From assembly GCA_021186555.1 (NCBI GenBank), contig JAJKFL010000005.1, forward strand, positions 1,155,001 through 1,219,000: a stretch of 64,000 nucleotides of DNA, written 5' to 3'. This DNA is from Reticulitermes speratus (lineage: Eukaryota; Arthropoda; Insecta; Blattodea; Rhinotermitidae). Shown one piece after another: positions 33,588 to 44,477 of this stretch (its first letter is position 1; every line of letters starts with the position of its first letter). The translations under genes and the position numbers were made by a program. The notes below the pieces were generated by a model, which was not told the DNA's origin, searched no databases, and saw nothing but the letters and a program-made list of their open reading frames with translations.

Positions 33588-34438
33588 ATATAAAATGCCG
33601 GACACACCACGCGGTGAGATATAAAAGTGCCGGACACACCGCACGGTGAGATATAAAAGTGCCGGACACACCACGCGGTGAGATATAAAAGTGCCGGACA
33701 CACCGCACGGTGAGATATAAAAGTGCCGGACACACCACGCGGTGAGATATAAAAGTGTCGGACACACCACGCGGTGAGATATAAAAGTGCCGGACACACC
33801 ACGCGGTGAGATATAAAAGTGCCGGACACACCGCACGGTGAGATATAAAAGTGCCGGACACACCACGCGGTGAGATATAAAAGTGCTCGGACACACCACG
33901 CGGTGAGATATAAAAGTGCCGGACACACCACGCGGTGAGATATAAAAGTGCCGGACACACCGCACGGTGAGATATAAAAGTGCCGGACACACCACGCGGT
34001 GAGATATAAAAGTGCCGGACACACCACGCGGTGAGATATAAAAGTGCCGGACACACCACGCGGTGAGATATAAAAGTGCCGGACACACCGCACGGTGAGA
34101 TATAAAAGTGCCGGACACACCACGCGGTGAGATATAAAAGTGCCGGACACACCACGCGGTGAGATATAAAAGTGCCGGACACACCACGCGGTGAGATATA
34201 AAAGTGTCGGACACACCACGCGGTGAGATATAAAAGTGCCGGACACACCACGCGGTGAGATATAAAAGTGCCGGACACACCACGCGGTGAGATATAAAAG
34301 TGCTGGACACACCACGCGGTGAGATATAAAAGTGCCGGACAAACCGCACGGTGAGATATAAAAGTGCCGGACACACCACGCGGTGAGATATAAAAGTGCC
34401 GGACACACCACGCGGTGAGATATAAAAGTGCCGGACAC
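33588..34438. repeat. 32-bp tandem array, about 26 copies, each with a TATA-box-like word
   Basis: Period 32, read from 'gacacacc' at 33601 and 33633. The unit contains 'gcggtgagatataaaagtgc'. Two alternating forms, 'cacgcggtg' and 'gcacggtg', occur, plus rare 'gtgtcgg' and 'gtgctgg'. The three long minus-strand open frames (up to 352 codons, repeating FYISPRGVS-like peptides) exist because the unit has no stop on that strand and 32 is not a multiple of three. Confidence 0.96.
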
Positions 34439-34439
34439 A

Positions 34440-34720
34440 AGGAAAAGAGCGTCCGTCTGTCCGACCGTCTTTGACCTAGTATCCGTGATCAAATCGTCTG
34501 TTAAATTTTCGTAAAATTCGGTACACAATTTCTGCAAAAACTGTTGTCGCTCAAGCTTGAGTTTTGTGAAATTCGGATCAGTGACGTCATAATTAAATGA
34601 AAGGCGTAAAGATTCCCTAACCTTTCTTTCCATATTTCTTGGCCAATTTAATTATATTCGGTATTAGAGATCTAAGATCCGCATTTCATGCTGTTGAGCA
34701 ATTTATAATTTCGTGAAAAT
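34440..34720 (+). repeat. Dispersed 'ccgtctgtccg'-headed repeat
   Basis: It starts 'gcgtccgtctgtccgaccgt', then 'aaattttcgtaaaattcgg', 'gtgaaattcggatcag' and 'gacgtcataatt'. It shares the head, the 'gtgaaattcgg' word and the 'gacgtcataatt' word with 13555-14000. It directly abuts the 32-bp array. Family is unknown. Confidence 0.4.
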
Positions 34721-35523
34721 CTAAGCAGGGCAGGTCGTACTTTTCTTATGCCCTTAAATGAAATTACGTTTACTCGTGTACCGTCAAACCTTGCGACATT
34801 TTGAAATTAAAGAACGCCTAAGTAATACTGCGTACTGCGCCACTGGGTACATACTTTACAAATTGTTAAGAAAAGCGAAACTGAAGTTTCAGCACCTGCG
34901 ACACTAGCAGTCGTAACGGTGCTGAATCTGCAGGTTACGTGCCTTTGGAATTTCGTAAATCTTGACTTACTACGTGCGCATTTACCAGATAACACGGCGT
35001 CACAAAGAAAATTACGCAATAAACTTTTTGTTTGTGTTCGTGACTTGACCGACTGGAAAAACCTACAGGGACACCAACTGCCTTCAATCAAAGCACGTAC
35101 CGCGAGGGCAAATCGAGCAGGGCCACACGACCTTTTCCTTTCACATCCCTACTAGTTCATTATTCACAAATCATTCCAATATACGACGCTGTGAAAGCTT
35201 GAAGCCGTTTGCGAATTGCCTTGCTGTTGTTTCTATCTCAGTTGCGAATCTGTTCCGGCAGTTTCAGACACCATTATTAGTTCCCCTCGTACGTTTTTGC
35301 AGTGTCTGTGCTTCCCCATGCATGCATGCAACCGGAACTGCTGGATTATAACTTCGTGGTCAAATTAGTTACCCACTTGTCTTGCTATATCACGCCGAAT
35401 CTTGGTGCAAATAGAAATAACTACGTATAAGCAAATTGTGTACTCTGGTAATTATTAAGTTCCTTCACCTGTAATGACACAGACTTTATTATTATTATTA
35501 TTATTATTATTTACTGCAATTGG
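34721..35523. other. Spacer with an (att)n microsatellite
   Basis: About nine 'att' units lie at 35486-35513 just left of the 49-bp array. Frames 34807-35091 (-) and 34919-35155 (+) overlap and show no domain. Confidence 0.6.
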
Positions 35524-36794
35524 GTTTTCACCTGGTGGCAGTAGTCCTTACACAGTACACACAATACAAATGTTTTCACCCGGTGGCAGTAGTCCTTACA
35601 CTAGTACACACAATACAAATGTTTTCACCCGGTGGCAGTAGTCCTTACACTAGTACACACAATACAAATGTTTTCACCCGGTGGCAGTAGTCCTTACACT
35701 AGTACACACAATACAAATGTTTTCACCCGGTGGCAGTAGTCCTTACACTAGTACACACAATACAAATGTTTTCACCCGGTGGCAGTAGTCCTTACACTAG
35801 TACAAACAATACAAATGTTTTTACCTGGTGGCAGTAGTCCTTACACAGTACACACAATACAAATGTTTTCACCCGGTGGCAGTAGTCCTTACACTAGTAC
35901 ACACAATACAAATGTTTTCACCCGGTGGCAGTAGTCCTTACACTAGTACACACAATACAAATGTTTTCACCCGGTGGCAGTAGTCCTTACACTAGTACAA
36001 ACAATACAAATGTTTTTACCTGGTGGCAGTAGTCCTTACACAGTACACACAATACAAATGTTTTCACCCGGTGGCAGTAGTCCTTACACTAGTACACACA
36101 ATACAAATGTTTTCACCCGGTGGCAGTAGTCCTTACACTAGTACACACAATACAAATGTTTTCACCCGGTGGCAGTAGTCCTTACACTAGTACACACAAT
36201 ACAAATGTTTTCACCCGGTGGCAGTAGTCCTTACACTAGTACAAACAATACAAATGTTTTTACCTGGTGGCAGTAGTCCTTACACAGTACACACAATACA
36301 AATGTTTTCACCCGGTGGCAGTAGTCCTTACACTAGTACACACAATACAAATGTTTTCACCCGGTGGCAGTAGTCCTTACACCAGTACACACAATACAAA
36401 TGTTTTCACCCGGTGGCAGTAGTCCTTACACTAGTACACACAATACAAATGTTTTCACCCGGTGGCAGTAGTCCTTACGCTAGTACACACAATACAAATG
36501 TTTTCACCCGGTGGCAGTAGTCCTTACACTAGTACACACAATACAAATGTTTTCACCCAGTGGCAGTAGTCCTTACACTAGTACACACAATACAAATGTT
36601 TTCACCCGGTGGCAGTAGTCCTTACACTAGTACACACAATACAAATGTTTTCACCCGGTGGCAGTAGTCCTTACACTAGTACACACAATACAAATGTTTT
36701 CACCCGGTGGCAGTAGTCCTTACACTAGTACACACAATACAAATGTTTTCACCCGGTGGCAGTAGTCCTTACACTAGTACACACAATACAAATG
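35524..36794. repeat. 49-bp tandem array with a 47-bp variant unit, about 26 copies
   Basis: Period 49 from 'cggtggcagt' at 35581 and 35630. The main unit contains 'ggtggcagtagtccttacac' then 'tagtacacacaatac'. A variant with 'acctggtgg' and 'cacagtacac' (two bases shorter) recurs at about 35529, 35823, 36017 and 36262, preceded by a unit with 'agtacaaac'. This makes a higher-order block of four to six units. The right third lacks the variant. Confidence 0.95.
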
Positions 36795-36938
36795 GACATA
36801 TAATATACATAAAAATAACAATACAAAACAAACTATACACAATTACAAAACAAAATACATACAGTAAATACAAGTACATACATTAGAACATCGTACACAC
36901 ATTACAAAATGATGAATACAATGTACAACGTACTAAAG
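36795..36938. other. A/C-rich spacer
   Basis: Irregular 'acaaaac' and 'acataca' words with no clear period. Confidence 0.5.
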
Positions 36939-36951
36939 ATGAGTCATATTA

Positions 36952-37220
36952 GGTAAAGGTAAAGCAACCCCATGACAGGCCTAGACAGGCCCTGAGGGGT
37001 CCAGGAGGTTGAGACTCCCAGATTTGTAGACAATCGGCACATGAAGGTGGTAAGGTTGTCAGCCCTATGAACCGGCCGCCTTTACCCCCCAGGAAATATT
37101 CCTGGTACTCATTTCTGTTAGAGGCTGAGTCGACCCCAGGGCCATAGTGCGGCCGGAAGGATTATGTCAATGAATTAATTCCAATGACACCATCGGGAAT
37201 CGAACCCGCGACGTTCCGGG
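36952..37220 (-). mobile_element. SINE family 4, 5'-truncated copy with 13-bp duplication
   Basis: Perfect 13-mers 'atgagtcatatta' flank it at 36939-36951 and 37221-37233. The element starts (minus sense) at 'cccggaacgtcgcgggttcg', so the A-box half of the head is absent. A 5' truncation with an intact duplication is the signature of target-primed reverse transcription. Confidence 0.95.
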
Positions 37221-37233
37221 ATGAGTCATATTA

Positions 37234-37609
37234 CATCGCATAAAATTTAGTTCATTCTCACCGTATGTTGAAAAAAGTATCCGCCTCGAATTTCAATCAT
37301 GACAGAGGCAAGGATCAGTATCCTGGAGGTTACAGAGGATCTTAAACCACGGAAGGTCCTAAATACCTCAAATCACCACATTTGTTCCTAAGTCATTAAC
37401 CAACAATGAATTGTACTCAAATACTCTGCAATGTGGACCATATCAAGAAGTCCAAGATATGGCACCATCAGCTTTAGCATTCGCTGTGCAGGAATTTCTT
37501 ACACAGCATATCGATTTATTTTTAAGTTTAATTTGACTCTTTACATAACAATACGATTTTCCTGAAACATGTCACCCGAATGGTGTCTACCGTTTTCCTT
37601 ATCTCTCCG
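37234..37609. other. Spacer without recognised features
   Basis: Unique A+T-rich sequence. Confidence 0.4.
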
Positions 37610-37800
37610 TCTCTATGTACATAAAATGGGTTCTGCTTTGTCGTTCCTTGGTTGCCCGGTTCTTCACGTATTTCCTGCAAGAATGCGAGAGATGGTACAG
37701 CGGCTGTTACTGTCCCGGTGACTTCGAAGGCTCTGTCGTTAACTACAGTTATCTACAGACTTCCTGTGTCAAACCAGAAGTTCTTCATTCATGTATCGAT
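37610..37800 (+). repeat. Uncharacterised dispersed repeat, copy 2
   Basis: It contains 'cacgtatttcctgcaagaat' then 'gcgagag', closely matching 'atgtatttcccgcaagagtg' then 'cgggag' at about 60038-60065. Further on it has 'cttcgaaggctctgtcg' like 24718 and 60094. It overlaps an open frame at 37615-37923 that has no recognised domain. Confidence 0.5.
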
Positions 37801-38076
37801 GTATCGATGTTCTGCTTTGTAAATGTACACATAACTTGCTCTGTCCTTGGACTAACAGTCAAGTGTCCCTTGGTGCTCTATATACATATATATATATCAC
37901 GTAAAGCGCAGCCTTGGAGCTAAGAGTCACTTGAAACTCGATGCTTATAATGTTGACCTTAGTGTCAAGTGCCATGCGCCATTCTGAACAAGCAAAGACA
38001 CCACTTTACAAGCTGTTAGTTGCCCAGATTTATAGGAAACTATGATTCTCGTATTTCATTTCTAAGAAAATGAAAG

Positions 38077-38545
38077 CAATATACACTTACGCAATACACA
38101 CTTACGCAATATGCACTTACGCAATATACACTTATGCAATATACACTTACGCAATATACACTTATGCAATATACACTTACGCAATCTACACTTACGCAAT
38201 ATACACTTACGCAATATACACTTACGCAATATACACTTACGCAATATAAACTTACGCAATATACACTTACGCAATATACACTGACGCAATCTACACTTAC
38301 GCAATATACACTTACGCAATATACACTTACGCAATATACACTTACGCAATATAAACTTATGCAATATACACTTACGCAATATACACTTACGCAATATACA
38401 CTTACGCAATATACACTTACGCAATATACACTTACGCAATATACACTTACGCAATATACACTTACGCAATATAAACTTATGCAATATACACTTACGCAAT
38501 ATACACTTACGCAATATACACTTACGCAATATACACTTACGCAAT
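38077..38545. repeat. 15-bp tandem array, about 31 copies
   Basis: The unit 'atacacttacgcaat' varies at few sites ('cttatgc', 'ataaact', 'atctac', 'ctgacgc'). Since 15 is a multiple of three, both strands give long periodic open frames (TQYTL on plus, LRKCI on minus) that I regard as artefacts. Confidence 0.95.
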
Positions 38546-39486
38546 CGAATTACTTAGTGCCGTTTTTAATCTTTCGAGGTCTGAGGTTATAACTGAGGTG
38601 CTGATGTCTAAACCCAAAAGATAAAGGCGGAAAGATTCTCCGACAAATCTGTAGCTATTCACGAATTGACACGGCGTCATATTCCAGGAAAATGAAACAA
38701 GTTCTTATACCATCGTCCCATTGGCGTCTAGGCCTCTAAACTCGAAGCATAAACTTAAATAATTTGAGCATGAAATTGAGGCAAGCAATAAATAAAAAGC
38801 CGTTGGGTGTATAAATCGTAAAATATACATTCCTACTAATTTATTTGTAGTTTTATAATAATAACAATAATTATTACTATTTTTGTCACCATCATCACGA
38901 ACAGTAGAATTCATTTATTTAAAAAAACGTTCATTTCTCACGCATAAGGTTCTGCATACGGTAAATAGTCGGAAAATATCTCAAAGTTCGCATCATCGCC
39001 ATGTTTGCAATTGCTGACTTACCAACAATACTTCCCCCCAAAACGGTAAGCATCTCAAACACGTATCAGCACAAGACTGCATGTAATTACAGCCAGCAAA
39101 CCGAAAACCAAAGACATATTCCGCACCTATACGTAACGCCATCTCACTCCACGCCACACCACACCACTGTTAACACTTTACCTACATCATCATCATCATA
39201 CTGCAGTTCAGGATCCTAACGTAAGGGTCGCTGTTGTCGCTTCCACCTCACAAATTCGCGCAACCGGCATATTGTCTTACTAATTATCCATAAAGTCCAT
39301 AACCAGTTTCGCGAAAATCGGAAAACTGGTTCCAACGTTGAAATGACTCCCCAAAACACACGCATAGAGGCACGCACGCACGCATACACACACATTCAGT
39401 TTCTTAGGAACAGCAGTAAGCACAAAACAAAGTCCCAGACCACAGACGCACATAAATCCTTAATCGTAAAGTGTATTACATGAATC
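38546..39486. other. Spacer without recognised genes
   Basis: It contains short 'catcatcatcat' and 'cacgcacgcacg' runs (about 39189 and 39371). No element is recognised. Confidence 0.45.
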
Positions 39487-39760
39487 CGCCGATCGCAGTG
39501 GCCGCGCGGTCTAAGGCGTAGGTCTGCGGCCGCTCGATTACTGGGATCGCGGGTTCGAATCCTGCTGAGGGCATGGATGTTCATCTCTTGTATTTGTTGT
39601 GTGTTGTGTAGCAGCGGCCTTTGCGACGGGCTGATCACTCATTCAGAGGAGTCCTACCGAGTGTGTTGTGTCTCAGTGTATGTGTGTGACTAATTGTGTG
39701 TGATTTGGAAACTTAACAATGAAGCGACCTAGGCCGGAATTGGGATCTTGTGCCACAGTA
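39487..39760 (+). mobile_element. SINE family 2, variant 3' body
   Basis: Head 'agtggccgcgcggtctaagg', B box 'gggttcgaatcc', body 'cgacgggctgatcactc'. The 3' end 'ggccggaattgggatcttg' differs from the 'gtcgagccattgg' end of the 11098 and 53601 copies. The 56052 copy shares this variant, so two subfamilies are present. Confidence 0.88.
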
Positions 39761-39918
39761 GATAAATTATGTTAATTCTGTTCAAAGAGGTAATTTCTGT
39801 CAATTTTGAGGATCATTTAAACCCCGGAAATGTATTGTGCGGACAGGGAAATAAGGTAAGATAGAACGTGACATTTATATTTCTCGCAAGAATGTAAATA
39901 AAGATTTGTCTCTCGAGA

Positions 39919-40094
39919 CTGCCGACTAAATATCGATCTATAGGTTACTGTCGACTGCCCACTAAATATCGATCTATAGGTTACTGTCGACTGCCCACTA
40001 AATATCGATCTATAGGTTACTGTCGACTGCCCACTAAATATCGATCTATAGGTTACTGTCGACTGCCCACTAAATATCGATCTATAGGTTACTG
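39919..40094. repeat. 36-bp tandem repeat, about five copies
   Basis: Units containing 'ctaaatatcgatctataggt' with period 36 (39925, 39961 and so on). The first copy has 'gccgacta', the others 'gcccacta'. Confidence 0.95.
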
Positions 40095-40182
40095 CCACGC
40101 ATCAGCTGCAAGCATTGCAGGATTTAACGTGCACGGCAATGACAAAACAACAGATAATGCAAGTTGGCCACGATTTTGTATG

Positions 40183-43100
40183 ACATGACATGGTGATGTC
40201 TTTAAGTGCCTCACAGTTAGTAACATGACATGGTGATGTCTTTAAGTGCCTCACAGTTAGTAACATGACATGGTGATGTCTTTAAGTACCTCACAGTTAG
40301 TAACATGACATAGTGATGTCTTTAAGTGCCTCACAGTTAGTAACATGACATGGTGATGTCTTTAAGTACCTCACAGTTAGTAACATGACATGGTGATGTC
40401 TTTAAGTGCCTCACAGTTAGTAACATGACATGGTGATGTCTTTAAGTACCTCACAGTTAGTAACATGACATGGTGATGTCTTTAAGTACCTCACAGTTAG
40501 TAACATGACATGTGATGTCTTTAAGTACCTCACAGTTAGTAACATGACATGGTGATGTCTTTAAGTACCTCACAGTTAGTAACATGACATGGTGATGTCT
40601 TTAAGTACCTCACAGTTAGTAACATGACATGGTGATGTCTTTAAGTACCTCACAGTTAGTAACATGACATGGTGATGTCTTTAAGTACCTCACAGTTAGT
40701 AACATGACATGGTGATGTCTTTAAGTACCTCACAGTTAGTAACATGACATGGTGATGTCTTTAAGTACCTCACAGTTAGTAACATGACATGGTGATGTTT
40801 TAAGTACCTCACAGTTAGTAACATGACATGGTGATGTCTTTAAGTACCTCACAGTTAGTAACATGACATGGTGATGTCTTTAAGTACCTCACAGTTAGTA
40901 ACATGACATGGTGATGTCTTTAAGTACCTCACAGTTAGTAACATGACATGGTGATGTCTTTAAGTACCTCACAGTTAGTAACATGACATGGTGATGTCTT
41001 TAAGTACCTCACAGTTAGTAACATGACATGGTGATGTCTTTAAGTACCTCACAGTTAGTAACATGACATGGTGATGTCTTTAATACCTCACAGTTAGTAA
41101 CATGACATGGTGATGTCTTTAAGTACCTCACAGTTAGTAACATGACATGGTGATGTCTTTAAGTACCTCACAGTTAGTAACATGACATGGTGATGTCTTT
41201 AAGTACCTCACAGTTAGTAACATGACATGGTGATGTCTTTAAGTACCTCACAGTTAGTAACATGACATGGTGATGTCTTTAAGTACCTCACAGTTAGTAA
41301 CATGACATGGTGATGTCTTTAAGTACCTCACAGTTAGTAACATGACATGGTGATGTCTTTAAGTGCCTCACAGTTAGTAACATGACATGGTGATGTCTTT
41401 AAGTACCTCACAGTTAGTAACATGACATTGGTGATGTCTTTAAGTCCCACAGTTAGTAACATGACATGGTGATGTCTTTAAGTACCTCACAGTTAGTAAC
41501 ATGACATGGTGATGTCTTTAAGTACCTCACAGTTAGTAACATGACATGGTGATGTCTTTAAGTAGCCTCACAGTTAGTAACATGACATGGTGATGTCTTT
41601 AAGTACCTCACAGTTAGTAACATGACATGGTGATGTCTTTAAGTACCTCACAGTTAGTAACATGACATGGTGATGTCTTTAAGTGCCTCACAGTTAGTAA
41701 CATGACATGGTGATGTCTTAAGTACCTCACAGTTAGTAACATGACATGGTGATGTCTTTAAGTGCCTCACAGTTAGTAACATGACATGGTGATGTCTTTA
41801 AGTGCCTCACAGTTAGTAACATGACATGGTGATGTCTTTAAGTACCTCACAGTTAGTAACATGACATAATGATGTCTTTAAGTGCCTCACAGTTAGTAAC
41901 ATGACATGTGATGTCTTTAAGTGCCTCACAGTTAGTAACATGACATGGTGATGTCTTTAAGTGCCTCACAGTTAGTAACATGACATGGTGATGTCTTTAA
42001 GTACCTCACAGTTAGTAACATGACATGAGTGATGTCTTTAGTACCCACAGTTGTATACATGACATATGATGTCTTTAAGTGCCTCACAGTTAGTAACATG
42101 ACATGGTGATGTCTTTAAGTGCCTCACAGTTAGTAACATGACATGGTGATGTCTTTAAGTACCTCACAGTTAGTAACATGACATGGTGATGTCTTTAAGT
42201 GCCTCACAGTTAGTAACATGACATGGTGATGTCTTTAAGTGCCTCACAGTTAGTAACATGACATGGTGATGTCTTTAAGTACCTCACAGTTAGTAACATG
42301 ACATAATGATGTCTTTAAGTGCCTCACAGTTAGTAACATGACATGGTGATGTCTTTAAGTACCTCACAGTTAGTAACATGACATGGTGATGTCTTTAAGT
42401 GCCTCACAGTTAGTAACATGACATGGTGATGTCTTTAAGTACCTCACAGTTAGTAACATGACATGGTGATGTCTTTAAGTACCTCACAGTTAGTAACATG
42501 ACATGGTGATGTCTTTAAGTACCTCACAGTTAGAACATGACATGGTGATGTCTTTAAGTACCTCACAGTTAGTAACATGACATGGTGATGTCTTAAGTAC
42601 CTCACAGTTAGTAACATGACATGGTGAGGTCTTTAAGTGCCTCACAGTTAGTAACATGACATGGTGATGTATTTAAGTACCTCACAGTTAGTAACATGAC
42701 ATGGTGATGTCTTTAAGTACCTCACAGTTAGTAACATGACATGGTGATGTCTTTAAGTACCTCACAGTTAGTAACATGACATGGTGATGTCTTTAAGTAC
42801 CTCACAGTTAGTAACATGACATGGTGATGTCTTTAAGTACCTCACAGTTAGTAACATGACATGGTGATGTCTTTAAGTACCTCACAGTTAGTAACATGAC
42901 ATGGTGATGTCTTTAAGTACCTCACAGTTAGTAACATGACATGGTGATGTCTTTAAGTACCTCACAGTTAGTAACATGACATGGTGATGTCTTTAAGTGC
43001 CTCACAGTTAGTAACATGACATGGTGATGTCTTAAAGTACCTCACAGTTAGTAACATGACATGGTGATGTCTTTAAGTGCCTCACAGTTAGTAACATGAC

Positions 43101-43724
43101 ATGGTGATGTCTTTAAGTACCTCACAGTTAGTAACATGACATGGTGATGTCTTTAAGTACCTCACAGTTAGTAACATGACATGGTGATGTCTTTAAGTAC
43201 CTCACAGTTAGTAACATGACATGGTGATGTCTTTAAGTACCTCACAGTTAGTAACATGACATGGTGATGTCTTTAAGTACCTCACAGTTAGTAACATGAC
43301 ATGGTGAGGTCTTTAAGTGCCTCACAGTTAGTAACATGACATGGTGATGTCTTTAAGTACCTCACAGTTAGTAACATGACATGGTGATGTCTTTAAGTAC
43401 CTCACAGTTAGTAACATGACATGGTGATGTCTTTAATTACCTCACAGTTAGTAACATGACATGGTGATGTCTTTAAGTACCTCACAGTTAGTAACATGAC
43501 ATGGTGATGTCTTTAAGTACATCACAGTTAGCAACATGACATGGTGATGTCTTTAAGTACATCACAGTTAGTAACATGACATGGTGATGTCTTTAAGTAC
43601 ATCACAGTTAGCAACATGACATGGTGATGTCTTTAAGTACCTCACAGTTAGTAACATGACATGGTGATGTCTTTAAGTACCTCACAGTTAGTAACATGAC
43701 ATGGTGATGTCTTTAAGTGCCTCA
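40183..43724. repeat. 40-bp tandem array, about 88 copies
   Basis: The unit contains 'acatgacatggtgatgtctt' and 'cctcacagttagta' with period 40. The main polymorphism is 'aagtacctc' versus 'aagtgcctc', the latter commoner in 41340-42420. Indel-bearing copies concentrate around 41420-42070 ('cattggtg', 'aagtcccac', 'ttgtatacatgacatatg'). The right end shows 'tacatcac' variants and stops precisely at the 3' end of a LINE fragment. Confidence 0.96.
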
Positions 43725-44010
43725 TCCCACGGAGTACGGTCATTCTTCACATTCTAACAGTTCCCCAATTAGTCAAGAAATTACCCTCATTTTATGAACC
43801 CCGATGGTTCATTACCACATTCACAACAGCCCACCATTTGCCCCTATCCTAAGCCGTATTACTACAGTCTACACCCTCCATCACATTTACGATACATATT
43901 ACCCTTAGATCTACGCCTAGGCTTTCCAAATGGGTTTCCTAATCAAAATTCTGTATGAATTTCTCTTCGTCCCGTAAGCGCCCCACAACTCACACATCTC
44001 ATCCTCCTGG
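43725..44010 (-). pseudogene. LINE 3' end, diverged copy
   Basis: It matches the 27481-27830 layout: 'cacggagtacggtc', 'gtcaagaaattaccc', 'ttcattaccacattcacaac', 'gcccctatcctaagcc' and 'agatctacgcctaggctt'. Coding frames are broken by many changes. The TTAG tail is missing because the element's 3' terminus is replaced by the 40-bp array. Confidence 0.8.
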
Positions 44011-44477
44011 ATTTGATCACCCAAACATTATTTGGTGAGGATTACACAGACTGAAGCTCCAAAGTTTGAAATATTCTGCTGTCTCCAGTTGCTACAACTT
44101 ACCCCAAATATCTCGTTCAGCATATTGTTCCTCAACACCCTTTATATAAATTCTTATACCACAATTCGATTATTCTATTTTGGTTTAAAGTTTACTTGCT
44201 GTAATTTACGATTTATCTGAAATTTTTGTCATTCAAACATACCACAGGGAGATAACAAAATGTTTTAAGTAATTAGTTTCACGTTTCCGCCTCTGCACCT
44301 TTACCACAGGCACATGTGGAATTTAAAACGTAATAAATCGAAACACACAACATGAGTGCAGTTCTCTTTGTAATACGCTCATTCGCCGCTCGTGCAGACG
44401 GAGGCATTAACATCAGAGGCTCGTCATGGCGGTCGTGTTCACTGCGACACAAAAACACAAATATGTTACTGCTGCTT
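44011..44477. other. Spacer without recognised features
   Basis: Unique A+T-rich sequence. Confidence 0.4.

Noticed and set aside
33575-34633. 352-codon minus-strand frame with FYISPRGVSGT repeats
   Set aside because: The 32-bp array has no stop codon on the minus strand; the non-repeat N-terminal part is a dispersed repeat rather than a known domain.
38062-38592. Opposite-strand frames of TQYTL and LRKCI repeats
   Set aside because: A 15-bp array gives periodic frames on both strands; there is no evidence of expression or constraint.
39487-39570. Functional tRNA at the head of this SINE family 2 copy
   Set aside because: Same reason as at 11098: it is one member of a dispersed family with a common body.
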